Origin: Nocardia sp. XZ_19_385
Lineage (GTDB): Bacteria; Actinomycetota; Actinomycetes; Mycobacteriales; Mycobacteriaceae
Length of the DNA: 64,000 bases
Direction: 5' to 3'
NCBI RefSeq assembly: GCF_015355755.1
Contig: NZ_JACVEE010000002.1
Location: 1,860,001-1,924,000, forward strand
Shown here: piece after piece, positions 54,155 to 63,773 of the stretch
Layout: each line of letters begins with the position of its first letter
How positions within the stretch are numbered: position 1 is the first letter of the stretch
Made by a program: the position numbers and the translations under genes
The notes under the pieces: model-generated
The model's input: the letters and a program-made list of their open reading frames with translations, nothing else
What the model was told of the DNA's origin: nothing
Databases searched by the model: none

Positions 54155-54988
54155 TCAGGCGACGGTGGTGTGCCAGACGAGCGCGGCGGCCAGGGCTCCG
54201 GCGCCGTTGACCGACCAGTGCAGGGCGATGGGGGCGAGCAGGCTGCCGGTGTGGTGGCGCAGCCAGGTGAACAGCGTCCCGGCCGCGGCGGTGGCGAGGA
54301 CGGCGAGCCCGATGCCCGCGAGCTGAGCGGGGAGACCACCGCCCAGTAGGTCTGTGAGGCCGCGATTGGTGCTGGTGAGGCCCAGTGAGGAGGCGATATG
54401 CCAGAGCCCGAAAAGCAGGGAGCCGGAGGCGAATACGCCGCGAATCCCGTAGACGCGGTCCAGGGTGCCGTGCAGCACGCCGCGGAAGGCCAGTTCTTCG
54501 GGAATCGCGGTTTGCAGGGGGATCACGATCATGGAGGCGATGAGCGCGCCGGAGAAGGTGGCGTACCGGTCGGCGAGGAAGAACGGACGGGTCAGGGGGA
54601 GTAGCGCACCGATGGCTACGACGGTGAGAACGATGCCGACGGCGGCCAGGGCGTAGACGGTGCCGCGGCGCCACTGGCGCGGGGAGAGGCCGAGCTCGGA
54701 CCAGCCGAGGCCGCGTTTGCGCATCAGGGCGAGCAGGATGACGGCCGCGATGGGGACGGCGAGAATGCTCGCTAGCGCGGTGGTGAAGTGCGCGATCAGA
54801 TTCGTTCCGGCCAGCACGAGGACGACCACGGCGACATCGATATAGGCGTGCACTTTGCGGCGAACCGGGGCGGGATCTTCGGCGACCGTCTGAAGCACCC
54901 GGCCCAGTGTACGGATCGATCCCACACCCGCTGTATCCCCCGGAAGACCCGTCATCGTTAACGCCATACCCCGTCTGCGCGCCCTCAT
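54155..54988 (-). CDS. CPBP-family intramembrane metalloprotease
   Basis: 277 aa from ATG 54988, chosen for the AGGTGG site just upstream. Starts at 54967 and 54955 are also possible. About eight membrane helices. CPBP (Rce1/Abi) motifs are PEELAFRG with the catalytic Glu pair, GLWHIAS with a metal-binding His, and ALHWSVNGAG. Family members process prenylated proteins or bacteriocin-related targets. The target here is unknown. It is divergent from the small secreted protein gene. Confidence 0.88.
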   Translation of the reverse strand: MRARRRGMALTMTGLPGDTAGVGSIRTLGRVLQTVAEDPAPVRRKVHAYIDVAVVVLVLAGTNLIAHFTTALASILAVPIAAVILLALMRKRGLGWSELGLSPRQWRRGTVYALAAVGIVLTVVAIGALLPLTRPFFLADRYATFSGALIASMIVIPLQTAIPEELAFRGVLHGTLDRVYGIRGVFASGSLLFGLWHIASSLGLTSTNRGLTDLLGGGLPAQLAGIGLAVLATAAAGTLFTWLRHHTGSLLAPIALHWSVNGAGALAAALVWHTTVA

Positions 54989-55115
54989 GGCCACCTGCCC
55001 GCAAATGTGACTGGAACGCGTTTCAGTATTTTCCCGAAACGCGCCCGCAGGGAACTGGACGCTCGATACAGTTCGCCCAATCGCACCGATGTGCGTGGCT
55101 ACAAGGAGTTTCTGT

Positions 55116-55514
55116 ATGAGTAAAGCCCCTGGTCGTCGGGTCGGCGCCGGCCTCACCGCGCTGGCCGCCATGAGCTGTGCGGCGGTCCTGAGCGCGCCGT
55201 ACGCCTCGGCAACACCCACCGAGCTGGAGGTTTCGGGCCGGACCATCCACGCCGCCTGCACCTACGAGATCACCGCCAAGGTGAACCACTGGTTCGAGGT
55301 GTGGTTCTACGACAACGCACTGGTCATCCCGGGCAGCCCGGTCAAGCCGGCCAACGGGGTTGCGACCATTCAATGGAAGCCGAAGAAGTCCGGCACCCAC
55401 ACCCTGTCCGCGCTGCAGGGTTCGCACATCGAGATCAAGGTGAACGTCGCCGAGCCGACGCTCACCGGTAGCGCCACCTGTGGCGCGGGACCCCTGGGCT
55501 TCATGGGGTCCTAG
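55116..55514 (+). CDS. Small secreted protein of unknown function
   Basis: 132 aa from ATG 55116, with AAGGAG upstream. The Sec signal peptide ends near YASA-TP (residue 32), leaving about 100 residues that look like a beta-sandwich (Ig-like) domain with two Cys, able to form a disulfide (TCTYEI-like start and TCGAGP end). No family name can be given. Its stop overlaps the stop of the opposing pseudouridine synthase gene inside CTAG. Confidence 0.8.
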   Translation: MSKAPGRRVGAGLTALAAMSCAAVLSAPYASATPTELEVSGRTIHAACTYEITAKVNHWFEVWFYDNALVIPGSPVKPANGVATIQWKPKKSGTHTLSALQGSHIEIKVNVAEPTLTGSATCGAGPLGFMGS

Positions 55515-56446
55515 GAGTTACCCGCCCAGCCCTCCGGGTCGGTCCAGGCCTGGAGGGCGCGCGTGGTTTCGAAGCGTCGCGGCTCGCCGCTGAGCGGATC
55601 GGTGAATTCCAGCGCCGCGGCCAGCAACTGGAGCGGCCGGGTGAAATCGTCCACCGGTTTGTCGGTGATGACCGGATAGAAATCGTCGCCGAGGATCGGG
55701 ACCCCGAGACCGTTCATGTGCAGTCGCAGCTGGTGGGTTCGCCCGGTGTGCGGCTTCAGGCGATACCGGCCGAGCCCGTCGCGATGTTCCAGCAACTCCA
55801 CCACGGTCTCCGCGTTCGGCTCACCCGCCACCTCCTGCGCGGCGAGCACGTGCTTCTCCTTGATGATCCGGCTGCGCACCGTCCGGGGTAGTACCAGAGC
55901 CGGGTTGTAGGGCGCGATCGCCTCGTATTCCTTACGCACGGAACGCTTGTGGAACATCGTCTGATACGCCCCGCGGCGCGCCGGATTGATCACGAACAGG
56001 ATCAGCCCCGCCGTCACCCGGTCCAGCCGATGCGCCGGAATCAAGTCGGGGAGCCCGAGGTCGTGCCGCAACCGGACCAATGCCGTCTGCCGGATGTGCT
56101 GCCCGCGCGGAATGGTCGCCAGGAAGTGCGGCTTGTCGATGACGAGCAGATCGTCGTCGCGGTGCACCACGGTGATCTCGAACGGCACATCGGTCTCCTC
56201 GGGCAGATCCCGGTGAAACCACACCGCCCCGCCCGGCACATACGGCGCGTCCGGCGCGATCGGCCCGTCCAGATCGACGATCCCGCCCTGCCGCAGCAGC
56301 TCATCGATGCGCGCCGGATCGACCCGCGGCAGCCGCTCGACCAGGTGGTCGCGGATCGTCGCCCAGGCGCCGTCCTCCGGCAGCCGCAGGCGCGCCGGAT
56401 CCAACCCGAACCGCTTGGGCAGTGGCGGCTGCTGTCTTCTTCTCAT
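55511..56446 (-). CDS. RluA-family pseudouridine synthase
   Basis: 311 aa from ATG 56446. The catalytic motif is AHRLDRVTAGL, whose Asp attacks the uridine. RluA-type features also include IDKP (VIDKPHF), RTHQLRLHMNGLGVPILGDD and an N-terminal S4-like segment. It should modify uridines in rRNA or tRNA. The exact site is unknown. The open frame extends far upstream through the antisense of the next gene, but the start here fits the family length. Stop and neighbour stop overlap at CTAG. Confidence 0.9.
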   Translation of the reverse strand: MRRRQQPPLPKRFGLDPARLRLPEDGAWATIRDHLVERLPRVDPARIDELLRQGGIVDLDGPIAPDAPYVPGGAVWFHRDLPEETDVPFEITVVHRDDDLLVIDKPHFLATIPRGQHIRQTALVRLRHDLGLPDLIPAHRLDRVTAGLILFVINPARRGAYQTMFHKRSVRKEYEAIAPYNPALVLPRTVRSRIIKEKHVLAAQEVAGEPNAETVVELLEHRDGLGRYRLKPHTGRTHQLRLHMNGLGVPILGDDFYPVITDKPVDDFTRPLQLLAAALEFTDPLSGEPRRFETTRALQAWTDPEGWAGNS

Positions 56447-56481
56447 CGGCACTGACCCTATGCCGTGCCGGAACGAGCTGG

Positions 56482-58716
56482 TCAGATCGGGGCGACCGCC
56501 GGTTCGCGCACCTCGGGCACGGGTTCGATCGGCGGCGCTTGCGCGTCCCTGCGGCGGTTGCGCAGATAAGCCCAGTGCAGCAGCCCGGTTCCGGCGACGC
56601 CCACCACCGCGCCGACGATCCCGGCCTTCCAGCCCGGCGGTCGCCAGGTGAGCTCTAGGAGCCCGTTCTGGGTGCCGGCCGGAACATCCACGGCGACGAA
56701 GGTTTTCGCCACCGCGCTCACGGGGATCTCTTCGCCGTTCAGGGTCATGCGGTAGCCGGGCCAGTAGAGCCGGGCGAACACGACGCGTCCGCCGTCCCGG
56801 GAACTGACCCGCAGCTGGGCCGCCGCCTCGTCGCTCGCCCGCGAGGTGGCGGTGGCGTCGGTGGTGTGGGCGACCAGTCCGTTCACGGTGGAGAGCAGGC
56901 CGGCTTCGCGTTCCAGCACCCAGATGTAGCGCTCGTGGCCGGGATAGTCGACCCACTTCCATCCGGTGGGCGCGGGATGGTGGCCCGCGTCCGGATATTG
57001 CGCCCGGTGCAGCACCACCCGATCGACCTTCATGAGATCGACGAGCCGCGCGCCGGTTTCGGGTTCGGCGCTGAACGCGCGCCGGAACGCGTCCGGGCAG
57101 GTGCTGCCGTCCCAGGCCATGCACAGTTGCCCGGCGAAGGGTGCGTGCCCGATCGGGGTGTAGGCGTTGACGTAGTCCAGGCCGAGGGCTTTCGCGTAGT
57201 TGCCGATGGCCAGGGACCCGTAGGCGGCGCTGACGTCGCGATCCTGCGGCCCGAGGATCGCGCGGTCCGCCAATTGCAAGGTGACGCCCTCGAAATCGGG
57301 GAAGGCGGCGGTCATTTCGGACCGCTTCTCCGGGAAGTTGTACGACATCGGCGTGTGCGGCGCGATCGCCACCTGGGTGTAGGCGATCGGGAACATGACC
57401 ACCGCGATGAACGCGCAGGCCAGGGCCGGTCCCCGGTTGCGTGCCAGCCAGACCGCCGCGGCCCCGAGTCCGGCGACCACCACGACCGCGACGAGATGCC
57501 GGACCACGATCACGGGCGCGGCCGAGAAGGAGCGGATGAACAGCAAGCCGATCAAGCAGGCGGCCGCGAAGATCCGGTTCCGGGTCAAGGCGAAAGTGCC
57601 GTGGCGGCTGAGCAATACACAGACCAGCACGAGCAGCGCGAGCGCGACCATGGGCAGCACCCGGGCCGGCCAGCGCAGCGGCCCGATCGCGCCAGGTCCG
57701 GCCGTCCACATCAGGACCGCGGTCGCGAACAGTGCGACGCTGCTGAGTTCGCGCGCGGATTTCGCCGCCGCCCGCCAGTCGACGAAGGCCAGCGCCGGAA
57801 TCAGGAACCACGCGATGTAGACCATCGGCAGCGGCTGCACGTGCCCCCACCACGCGGTGAACGCGGGCGTGGTGCTGGGCAGGCTGGCGTTCAGCGATTC
57901 CGACCACGGCACGGTGAGGAACGGATCGTTGTGGATGCGCGCGTTGCCGCGCCAGGTGTACTGCGAGGACAGCAGGCCCGGCAGATTCGCGATCAGTGCC
58001 GCCGACGCGGCCAGCGCCGAGACGAGCATCAGATTCAGGACCGGCCGCCATTGCCGCTGATGGATGTACTCACCGGCGGCGATCGTGGCCATCAGCAGAC
58101 CGGATTCCACCGCGGGGAAGGCGTATTGGACGGTCAGCGCCAGATATAGGAACACGAACAGCGAGATCGGCCCGCTCTCCCCGCGCACGTACCGCACCGC
58201 GGAGGCCCACGCGTGCACCATCCACGCGGTGGCCGTCAGGCAGGTCATCCAGCTGGCCTGGTCGAAGAACAGGAACCAGCCGCTCAACGGAAAAGCGATG
58301 CCCGCCACCGCCGCCCAGTACGCGCGCGCCCCGTAGGCCAGGCAGATCCGGTACACGCCGAGCGCCGCGATGATCGAGAACACCAGTTTGGCCAGCGTCG
58401 CGTAGAGCGCGAGGTTGTCGAACGAGGGTGCGAGGAAGTGCACCAGCAGCTGCGGTGGGTTGTACAGCCCGGCTTCCTCGATGGTGTAGTTGCCCGCCAT
58501 CCATTCGTGCGGGATCAACCAGGGAAATTCACCGTTGCGCAATCGGTTACCGAGCGCGACCCACATCGGCGCGTACTGCGCCTCGGTGTCGTCGGTGTAG
58601 TAATGCCGGGGGTCGCCGAGGAGTACGGCCAGATATCCGGCGATGACCCCGGCGACCGTCGCCGCCCCCCACAGTCGTCTGTCGCGCTTTGTTTCGGTGT
58701 CCCCGCCGGTGCTCAC
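56482..58716 (-). CDS. Large YfhO/GT-C-like membrane protein
   Basis: 744 aa from GTG 58716. About 12 membrane helices are followed by a soluble C-terminal region (residues about 480-700) and a last helix. The early DDTEAQYAP after helix 1 is the acidic loop expected of GT-C glycosyltransferases. The C-terminal part with LTWRPPGWKAG matches YfhO-type proteins, which decorate teichoic acids or lipids with sugars in firmicutes. A lipid-linked sugar transferase is therefore likely, but the donor is unknown. It is 36 bp upstream of the pseudouridine synthase gene. Confidence 0.8.
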   Translation of the reverse strand: MSTGGDTETKRDRRLWGAATVAGVIAGYLAVLLGDPRHYYTDDTEAQYAPMWVALGNRLRNGEFPWLIPHEWMAGNYTIEEAGLYNPPQLLVHFLAPSFDNLALYATLAKLVFSIIAALGVYRICLAYGARAYWAAVAGIAFPLSGWFLFFDQASWMTCLTATAWMVHAWASAVRYVRGESGPISLFVFLYLALTVQYAFPAVESGLLMATIAAGEYIHQRQWRPVLNLMLVSALAASAALIANLPGLLSSQYTWRGNARIHNDPFLTVPWSESLNASLPSTTPAFTAWWGHVQPLPMVYIAWFLIPALAFVDWRAAAKSARELSSVALFATAVLMWTAGPGAIGPLRWPARVLPMVALALLVLVCVLLSRHGTFALTRNRIFAAACLIGLLFIRSFSAAPVIVVRHLVAVVVVAGLGAAAVWLARNRGPALACAFIAVVMFPIAYTQVAIAPHTPMSYNFPEKRSEMTAAFPDFEGVTLQLADRAILGPQDRDVSAAYGSLAIGNYAKALGLDYVNAYTPIGHAPFAGQLCMAWDGSTCPDAFRRAFSAEPETGARLVDLMKVDRVVLHRAQYPDAGHHPAPTGWKWVDYPGHERYIWVLEREAGLLSTVNGLVAHTTDATATSRASDEAAAQLRVSSRDGGRVVFARLYWPGYRMTLNGEEIPVSAVAKTFVAVDVPAGTQNGLLELTWRPPGWKAGIVGAVVGVAGTGLLHWAYLRNRRRDAQAPPIEPVPEVREPAVAPI

Positions 58717-58784
58717 AATTGCGGGATCGTAGAGCTAAATGGTGAACACCGAAAGGCGGGGACCGCTTGGTCGGTCCAACCGCG

Positions 58785-59222
58785 TCAGAAACCGCGCAAA
58801 CGGTCGGGCGCGACGCGAATCGCTACGGAGTAGGTGGCGAAGAATTTCTCCGCGGTCATCCCCAAGGACTTCAAGCCCGCGGCGTACTTGATCGCGTAGG
58901 CCTCGAGTTCCGCCGCCGACGGCGCGCTGTCATCGATGCGGGCATTGCCGGTGAGGACGCCGACGTCGTATCCGCCGTCGGTGTTCAGGTTCAGCGAGAC
59001 CCGGGGATTGCGCTTGATGTTGCGCAGTTTCGCCTGTCCGGGCTCGCTGAAGATGAGGAATTCGCCGTCGCGCCACTGGAACCACACCGGGTTGGGTTGC
59101 GGGGTGCCGCTGCTGCCGACGGTGGTCAGCCAGATCAGGCCCTCCTGTTCGAGGCGGGGTGCGACCTTGGCGCCCAGGGGAGTCGCGGGGTCGACTACGG
59201 GACGATCTGCCGTGGTGGTCAT
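58785..59222 (-). CDS. PPOX-class F420/FMN-dependent oxidoreductase-like protein
   Basis: 145 aa from ATG 59222. Upstream in-frame codons lack support. The split-barrel flavin fold is seen in GLIWLTTVGSSGTPQPNPVWF and LRNIKRNPRVSLNLNTD, as in the Rv3369/TIGR03667 group of pyridoxamine-phosphate-oxidase-like proteins. These bind F420 or FMN. Substrate unknown. It is divergent from the iron-transport genes. Confidence 0.8.
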   Translation of the reverse strand: MTTTADRPVVDPATPLGAKVAPRLEQEGLIWLTTVGSSGTPQPNPVWFQWRDGEFLIFSEPGQAKLRNIKRNPRVSLNLNTDGGYDVGVLTGNARIDDSAPSAAELEAYAIKYAAGLKSLGMTAEKFFATYSVAIRVAPDRLRGF

Positions 59223-59313
59223 GCCTGTGCATAACATCGCGGGTCCGGCGCGGATTCCAGGAATGCCGACGCTGTCCGAATTACGCCAACGCAGATCCCC
59301 GCGGCCGAATGAC

Positions 59314-59332
59314 TTAGGTTAGCCTTCCTTCT
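59314..59332 (+). promoter_or_regulatory. IdeR/DtxR iron-box candidate upstream of the ABC pair
   Basis: TTAGGTTAGCCTTCCTTCT matches the IdeR/DtxR consensus TTAGGTTAGSCTAACCTAA at about 14 of 19 positions, with the left half perfect. It sits 43 bp before the first ABC start. Confidence 0.6.
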
Positions 59333-59375
59333 GGCTTCAGGTGTTCAGGCCTGCAAGGTCGAGAAGGGGATTGCT

Positions 59376-61217
59376 ATGACGGTGGAGGTCGAGCCGCTAG
59401 CCGCGGCGGAGACGGGGAACCGCAAAACCAGAGCGCAACTGAAAACGCGCAAACAGCAGGAAGCGCAGGCGCGCAAGGAGATTCTCGCGCCGGTGCGCAC
59501 GCCGTTGCTGCTGGCGAGCGTCATCATGGCGGTCGCCTCGGTGTGCACGGTGCTGCCCTTCGTGCTGATCGTCGAGGCCTGCCGTGAGTTGCTCGCCGAC
59601 CAGGTCGGTACCGACCGGGTCTGGCGTCTGCTGACCATCGCCGGACTGGTGCTCGGCGCCCGTGCGTTGTTGCAGGCGGTCGCGCTGACCTGGTCACACC
59701 TGGTGGACGGCAGCTACCAGCTGACCCTGCGAAGGCTGTTGGCCGCCAAGCTGACCCGGGTGCCGCTCGGCTGGTTCGACGAGCGCTCCTCCGGCGGCGT
59801 GAAACGGTTCCTGTCCGACGACGTGGAGGCGCTGCACTATCTGGTGGCGCACGCGCGGCTGGAGTTCGTCGGCGCGCTCACCGTCCCGCTGATCACCCTC
59901 GGCTATCTGTGCACCGTCGACTGGCGGCTGACCTTGGTCCTGCTGCTTCCGGTGCTCGCTTTCGCGATGCTCTACAGCCGGATGCTGGATGTGGACGGCC
60001 GGGACCGGTTGGTGGTCTACAACCGGTCCGAGCAGCGCACCCAGCAGGCCCTGATCGAGTTCGTCGACGGCATCCAGGTGGTGCGGGCATTCGGTCAGGC
60101 GGGCAAGGCGCACAGCGAGTTCCAGGCCGCGGTGGACCATCAGGCGCGCAGCGTCGACCGGATGAAGACGCCGATCATCAAGGTGCAGTCGGCATCCGAC
60201 ATCGTGGTGATGCCGGTGTTCGTCATGCTCGTGGTGCTGATGGCCGGGCTGGCCGCGGTGGGCTCGGGCTGGCTGCCCGCACTGGACGTGCTGCCGTTCC
60301 TGCTGGTCGGCTTGGGGATCGGCAGTTCGCTGACGGGCCTCGGGTACGGCGCGCAAGCGCTGCGCTCCGGGGGCGCGGCGGCGCTGAGATTGCATGAGCT
60401 GCAACAGACTCCGGAGCTGAGCAGACCTGCCGACGCCGGTGCCGAGGCCGCGCCCGCGGGCGCCGTGCGGTACGAGGGCGTCGGGTTCGCCTACCGCGCG
60501 GGCCACGAGGTGCTGCGCGATATCGATCTGGAGCTGGCACCCGGCACGATCACGGCGCTGGTCGGTCCGAGCGGTTCCGGCAAATCCACCCTGGCGCAGC
60601 TGTTGCCGCGCTTCTATGACGTCGGCTCCGGCCGGATCACCATCGGTGGCCGCGATATTCGCGACTTCTCCTCCGAAGAGCTCTACCGCACAGTCGGATT
60701 CGTTTTCCAGGATGTCCGGCTGGTGCGCGGCAGCGTGCGCGAGAACCTGCTGCTGGCCCGGCCCGATGCCGACGATGCCGCACTGGAGCGGGTGGCCCGC
60801 GCCGCCCGGATTCACGACCGCATCCTGGCCCTGCCGCGCGGCTACGACTCCGAGATCGGTATCGATGCGAGCTTGTCCGGCGGTGAGGCACAACGCCTTT
60901 CGATCGCCCGCGCGCTGCTCGCCGACACTCCGGTGCTGGTGCTGGACGAAGCAACTGCCTTCGCCGATCCGGAATCGGAAGCCGCGGTGCAGGACGCATT
61001 GGCGGTACTGGTCGCCGGGCGCACCGTCCTCGTCATCGCCCATCGCCTGCACACCATCACCGGCGTGGACCGAATTCTGGTGCTGGAGAACGGAAGCCTG
61101 GTCGAGCAGGGTGACCACGCCACCCTGCGCGCCGCGGGCGGCACGTATCAGCGGCTCTGGGAAATCAACGAGGCGGCGCTGGGTGAGCTGGCCATGATCG
61201 AAACTGAGGCACGATGA
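59376..61217 (+). CDS. Half ABC transporter, IrtA-like siderophore importer subunit
   Basis: 613 aa from ATG 59376, with AAGGGG upstream. A charged N-terminal stretch (residues 15-40) precedes six membrane helices and an ATPase domain with Walker A GPSGSGKST (residue 397), signature LSGGEAQRL (about 502) and Walker B VLVLDEA (Asp524-Glu525). In mycobacterial IrtA the N-terminus carries a fused siderophore-interacting domain. It is absent here and encoded separately at 62940. The stop overlaps the next start (ATGA), so the two halves form one heterodimer. Assignment as an importer rests on the iron boxes and the SIP neighbour. Confidence 0.85.
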   Translation: MTVEVEPLAAAETGNRKTRAQLKTRKQQEAQARKEILAPVRTPLLLASVIMAVASVCTVLPFVLIVEACRELLADQVGTDRVWRLLTIAGLVLGARALLQAVALTWSHLVDGSYQLTLRRLLAAKLTRVPLGWFDERSSGGVKRFLSDDVEALHYLVAHARLEFVGALTVPLITLGYLCTVDWRLTLVLLLPVLAFAMLYSRMLDVDGRDRLVVYNRSEQRTQQALIEFVDGIQVVRAFGQAGKAHSEFQAAVDHQARSVDRMKTPIIKVQSASDIVVMPVFVMLVVLMAGLAAVGSGWLPALDVLPFLLVGLGIGSSLTGLGYGAQALRSGGAAALRLHELQQTPELSRPADAGAEAAPAGAVRYEGVGFAYRAGHEVLRDIDLELAPGTITALVGPSGSGKSTLAQLLPRFYDVGSGRITIGGRDIRDFSSEELYRTVGFVFQDVRLVRGSVRENLLLARPDADDAALERVARAARIHDRILALPRGYDSEIGIDASLSGGEAQRLSIARALLADTPVLVLDEATAFADPESEAAVQDALAVLVAGRTVLVIAHRLHTITGVDRILVLENGSLVEQGDHATLRAAGGTYQRLWEINEAALGELAMIETEAR

Positions 61218-62965
61218 TTCGCAAGGTTTTGGGCCTGATTCCGGCCGAATTCGCCCCTCTCGCACCGAAACTCTTCGCCGCGATCGTGGCGCAGGCGCTC
61301 AGCCAGGCGGCCGCCTACCTGCTGCTGGTTCCGGTGCTGCAGGCGCTGTTCGACGACGAACTCGGGCGCGCCTGGCTGTGGATGGCGGGCATGGTGCTGG
61401 CCGTGACCGGCGTAGTGGTGTTCGGCTACCTGCAGGCCGCCATCGGCCTACGCATCGGTGTGGGCATGCAGCAGGGTTTGCAGACCCGGCTCGGCGATCA
61501 CCTGAACGCGTTGCCGCTGGGCTGGTTCGAGCAACGCGACACCGGCCGCCTGTCCCGCCTGGTCGTGGAGCAGGTACGCGAGACCCAGGGCCTGGTCGCC
61601 TACCTGCTGGCCAAGGTGCTCACCGGCATCCTCGTTCCCCTCGCGGTCGCGCTCGGCATGCTGTTCATCGACTGGCGCGTCGCGCTGACCATGCTGCTCG
61701 CCGCACCCGTCCTCTACCTGATCAACGGCCTGGCCAACCGCGGTTATGTGCGCGCGGATCAGCGCCTGCACGCCGCCGCTGCCGAATCCGATTCGCGGGT
61801 CATCGAATTCGCGCAGGCACAGCCGGTGCTGCGAGCTTTCGGCGCGGTCGCGCGCGGCAACCGCGCCCTCGATGCCGCATTGGCCGGGCAGCGCGCCGCG
61901 GGTCTGCGGATGATCGTCGCCAGCGTGCCGGGCCTGATCGTGTTCGCGCTGTTCGTGCAGGCCGTGTTCCTGGTGCTGGTCTACGTGGTGGTGGGCCGGG
62001 TGACCGGCGGTGCGATGTCGGCGGCGGCCGCGATCGCGCTGGTCGCGGTCAGCTCGCGATTCATCGAACCGGTGAATCAGGCCGCGCAGGTGGGCAACGC
62101 ACTGCGCTCGGCCGCGTCCGCCGCGGATCGGATCACCGCGTTGCTCGCCGAGCCGGTGCTGCCGGAGGCCGCCGAGCCGGTGACCTCGGGTGCCCCGAGC
62201 GTGACCTTCGACAAGGTCGACTTCGGTTACCGCCCAGGCGAACCGGTGCTGTCGGACCTGTCGTTCACCGTGCCCGCGGGGACCACCACGGCCATCGTCG
62301 GACCGAGCGGCGCGGGTAAAACGACGCTGCTGCGCCTGGTGGCCCGGTTCTACGACGTCGATTCCGGGCGGGTCGAGGTCGGCGGACACGACGTGCGCGC
62401 ACAACCGTCGGCGACGTTGCTGGATCAGCTGTCACTCGTCTTCCAGAACGTCTACCTCTTCGATCGCTCGGTGGCCGACAACATCCGGATCGGCCGGCCC
62501 GCCGCCACCGCGGCCGAGGTGCTGCGCGCGGCCGAGGCGGCACGGGTCGACGAGATCGCCGAGCGCCTGCCCGACGGCTACGACACCCGCGTGGGGGAGG
62601 GCGGCGCCGCACTGTCCGGCGGTGAGCGCCAACGTGTTTCGATCGCCCGGGCACTGCTGAAGGAGGCGCCGATCGTGCTGCTGGACGAGGCGACCAGCGC
62701 GCTGGATCCGCACAGCGAAGCCGTGGTGGTGCGTGGCGTGCACGAACTCACCAGGGATCGAACGGTTCTCGTGGTGGCACACCGGCTGACGACCATCGCC
62801 CACGCCGACCAGATCCTGTTCCTGGACGGCGGGCGCATCGTGGAACGCGGCACGCACGCCGAACTGCTCGAGCTCGGCGGACGCTACGCCGCGTTCTGGA
62901 ACGAGCGCTCCCGCGCGAGCGGCTGGCGGCTGGAACCCGCTACTTCCAGTACGCCTGGTATTTGA
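61214..62965 (+). CDS. Half ABC transporter, IrtB-like siderophore importer subunit
   Basis: 583 aa from ATG 61214. Six membrane helices and an ATPase domain follow, with Walker A GPSGAGKTT (residue 363), signature LSGGERQRV and Walker B IVLLDEATS (Asp491). It partners the preceding IrtA-like protein to take up ferric mycobactin/nocobactin-type siderophores (inference). Its 3' end overlaps the convergent SIP gene by 26 bp. Confidence 0.87.
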   Translation: MIRKVLGLIPAEFAPLAPKLFAAIVAQALSQAAAYLLLVPVLQALFDDELGRAWLWMAGMVLAVTGVVVFGYLQAAIGLRIGVGMQQGLQTRLGDHLNALPLGWFEQRDTGRLSRLVVEQVRETQGLVAYLLAKVLTGILVPLAVALGMLFIDWRVALTMLLAAPVLYLINGLANRGYVRADQRLHAAAAESDSRVIEFAQAQPVLRAFGAVARGNRALDAALAGQRAAGLRMIVASVPGLIVFALFVQAVFLVLVYVVVGRVTGGAMSAAAAIALVAVSSRFIEPVNQAAQVGNALRSAASAADRITALLAEPVLPEAAEPVTSGAPSVTFDKVDFGYRPGEPVLSDLSFTVPAGTTTAIVGPSGAGKTTLLRLVARFYDVDSGRVEVGGHDVRAQPSATLLDQLSLVFQNVYLFDRSVADNIRIGRPAATAAEVLRAAEAARVDEIAERLPDGYDTRVGEGGAALSGGERQRVSIARALLKEAPIVLLDEATSALDPHSEAVVVRGVHELTRDRTVLVVAHRLTTIAHADQILFLDGGRIVERGTHAELLELGGRYAAFWNERSRASGWRLEPATSSTPGI

Positions 62966-63659
62966 GGGACGTCTTGGGCAGGCCATGAGTGGTCTTGAAG
63001 GTCTTCACGATCGAACGCGTGGTCTGCCCACAGCAGGCGACCCAGGCGAAAGCATCTGCCGGGCAGGTGATTTCCTGTGCCTTCTCGCGCATCAGGCGAC
63101 CGTCGTCGACGCGCTGCAGCCAAGTCACCTCGTGGTGGGGCTTGTTCCGTAGCGGCAAGCTCCGATCCGATTCGTGCTGCCACTCCAGGAAGACCCGGGC
63201 CGGGGTGTCGCCGATGGTGTCGAGGATCGAGTTGATGGCGGGCAGCGAGGCGGTATCGCCGAAGATGACGTACTCGCTCGTGACCGTCTCGGGGAGACGG
63301 GATTTGGCGTCGTAGTTCAGCACGGTCACCTCGAGTTGATCACCCGCGGCGGCGTTGCGGGCCCAGTCCGCGGCGGGGCCGTGGTGCAGCGCGAACTCGA
63401 TGAAGAGGCGATCGTTGTCGGCGTCCTGGTCGATCAGGGTGAAGGCGCGATGGTGCAGTTTGTCGGTGCCGGTGTCCGGAATCCACACGCGGACGTACTG
63501 CGTCGGGTATTGCGGATGCTGGGCCAGCAGGCCGTTCGCATCGAAGCCGAGCCGGACGTAGTCGTCGGTGACGAACTCGCTCGATCGCACGGTGAGGCGG
63601 TAATCCTGGCCGCCCCACGCCTTGACCATGACGCCGTTGAATCCTCTACCCATGGGCAT
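62940..63659 (-). CDS. Siderophore-interacting protein (SIP), ferric-siderophore reductase
   Basis: 239 aa from ATG 63659; ATG 63653 is equally possible. FAD-binding SIP family: RVWIPDTG...HHRAFTLID in the flavin domain, FGDTASLPAINSIL in the NAD(P)-type domain, and WVACCGQTTRSIVK near the end. It should reduce imported Fe(III)-siderophore in the cytoplasm to free iron. In mycobacteria this domain is part of IrtA. Here it is a separate gene facing the transporter. An iron box overlaps its start, so the transcript is probably leaderless and iron-repressed. Confidence 0.88.
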   Translation of the reverse strand: MPMGRGFNGVMVKAWGGQDYRLTVRSSEFVTDDYVRLGFDANGLLAQHPQYPTQYVRVWIPDTGTDKLHHRAFTLIDQDADNDRLFIEFALHHGPAADWARNAAAGDQLEVTVLNYDAKSRLPETVTSEYVIFGDTASLPAINSILDTIGDTPARVFLEWQHESDRSLPLRNKPHHEVTWLQRVDDGRLMREKAQEITCPADAFAWVACCGQTTRSIVKTFKTTHGLPKTSLKYQAYWK

Positions 63660-63677
63660 TAGGTTAGCCTAAGGATA
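63659..63677 (-). promoter_or_regulatory. IdeR/DtxR iron-box candidate upstream of the SIP gene
   Basis: TTAGGTTAGCCTAAGGATA matches the IdeR/DtxR consensus at about 15 of 19 positions. It overlaps the SIP start codon and the -10 region, a position typical of repression. Confidence 0.65.
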
Positions 63678-63773
63678 CTTTCGAAGCCATGTGTATCGTG
63701 CCTCTCCCGGTCCGCCCCGCAGCGATCGGCGCAGGCGTATACGGTCGGCGATGATGAGTTTCGTGGAGATGCG

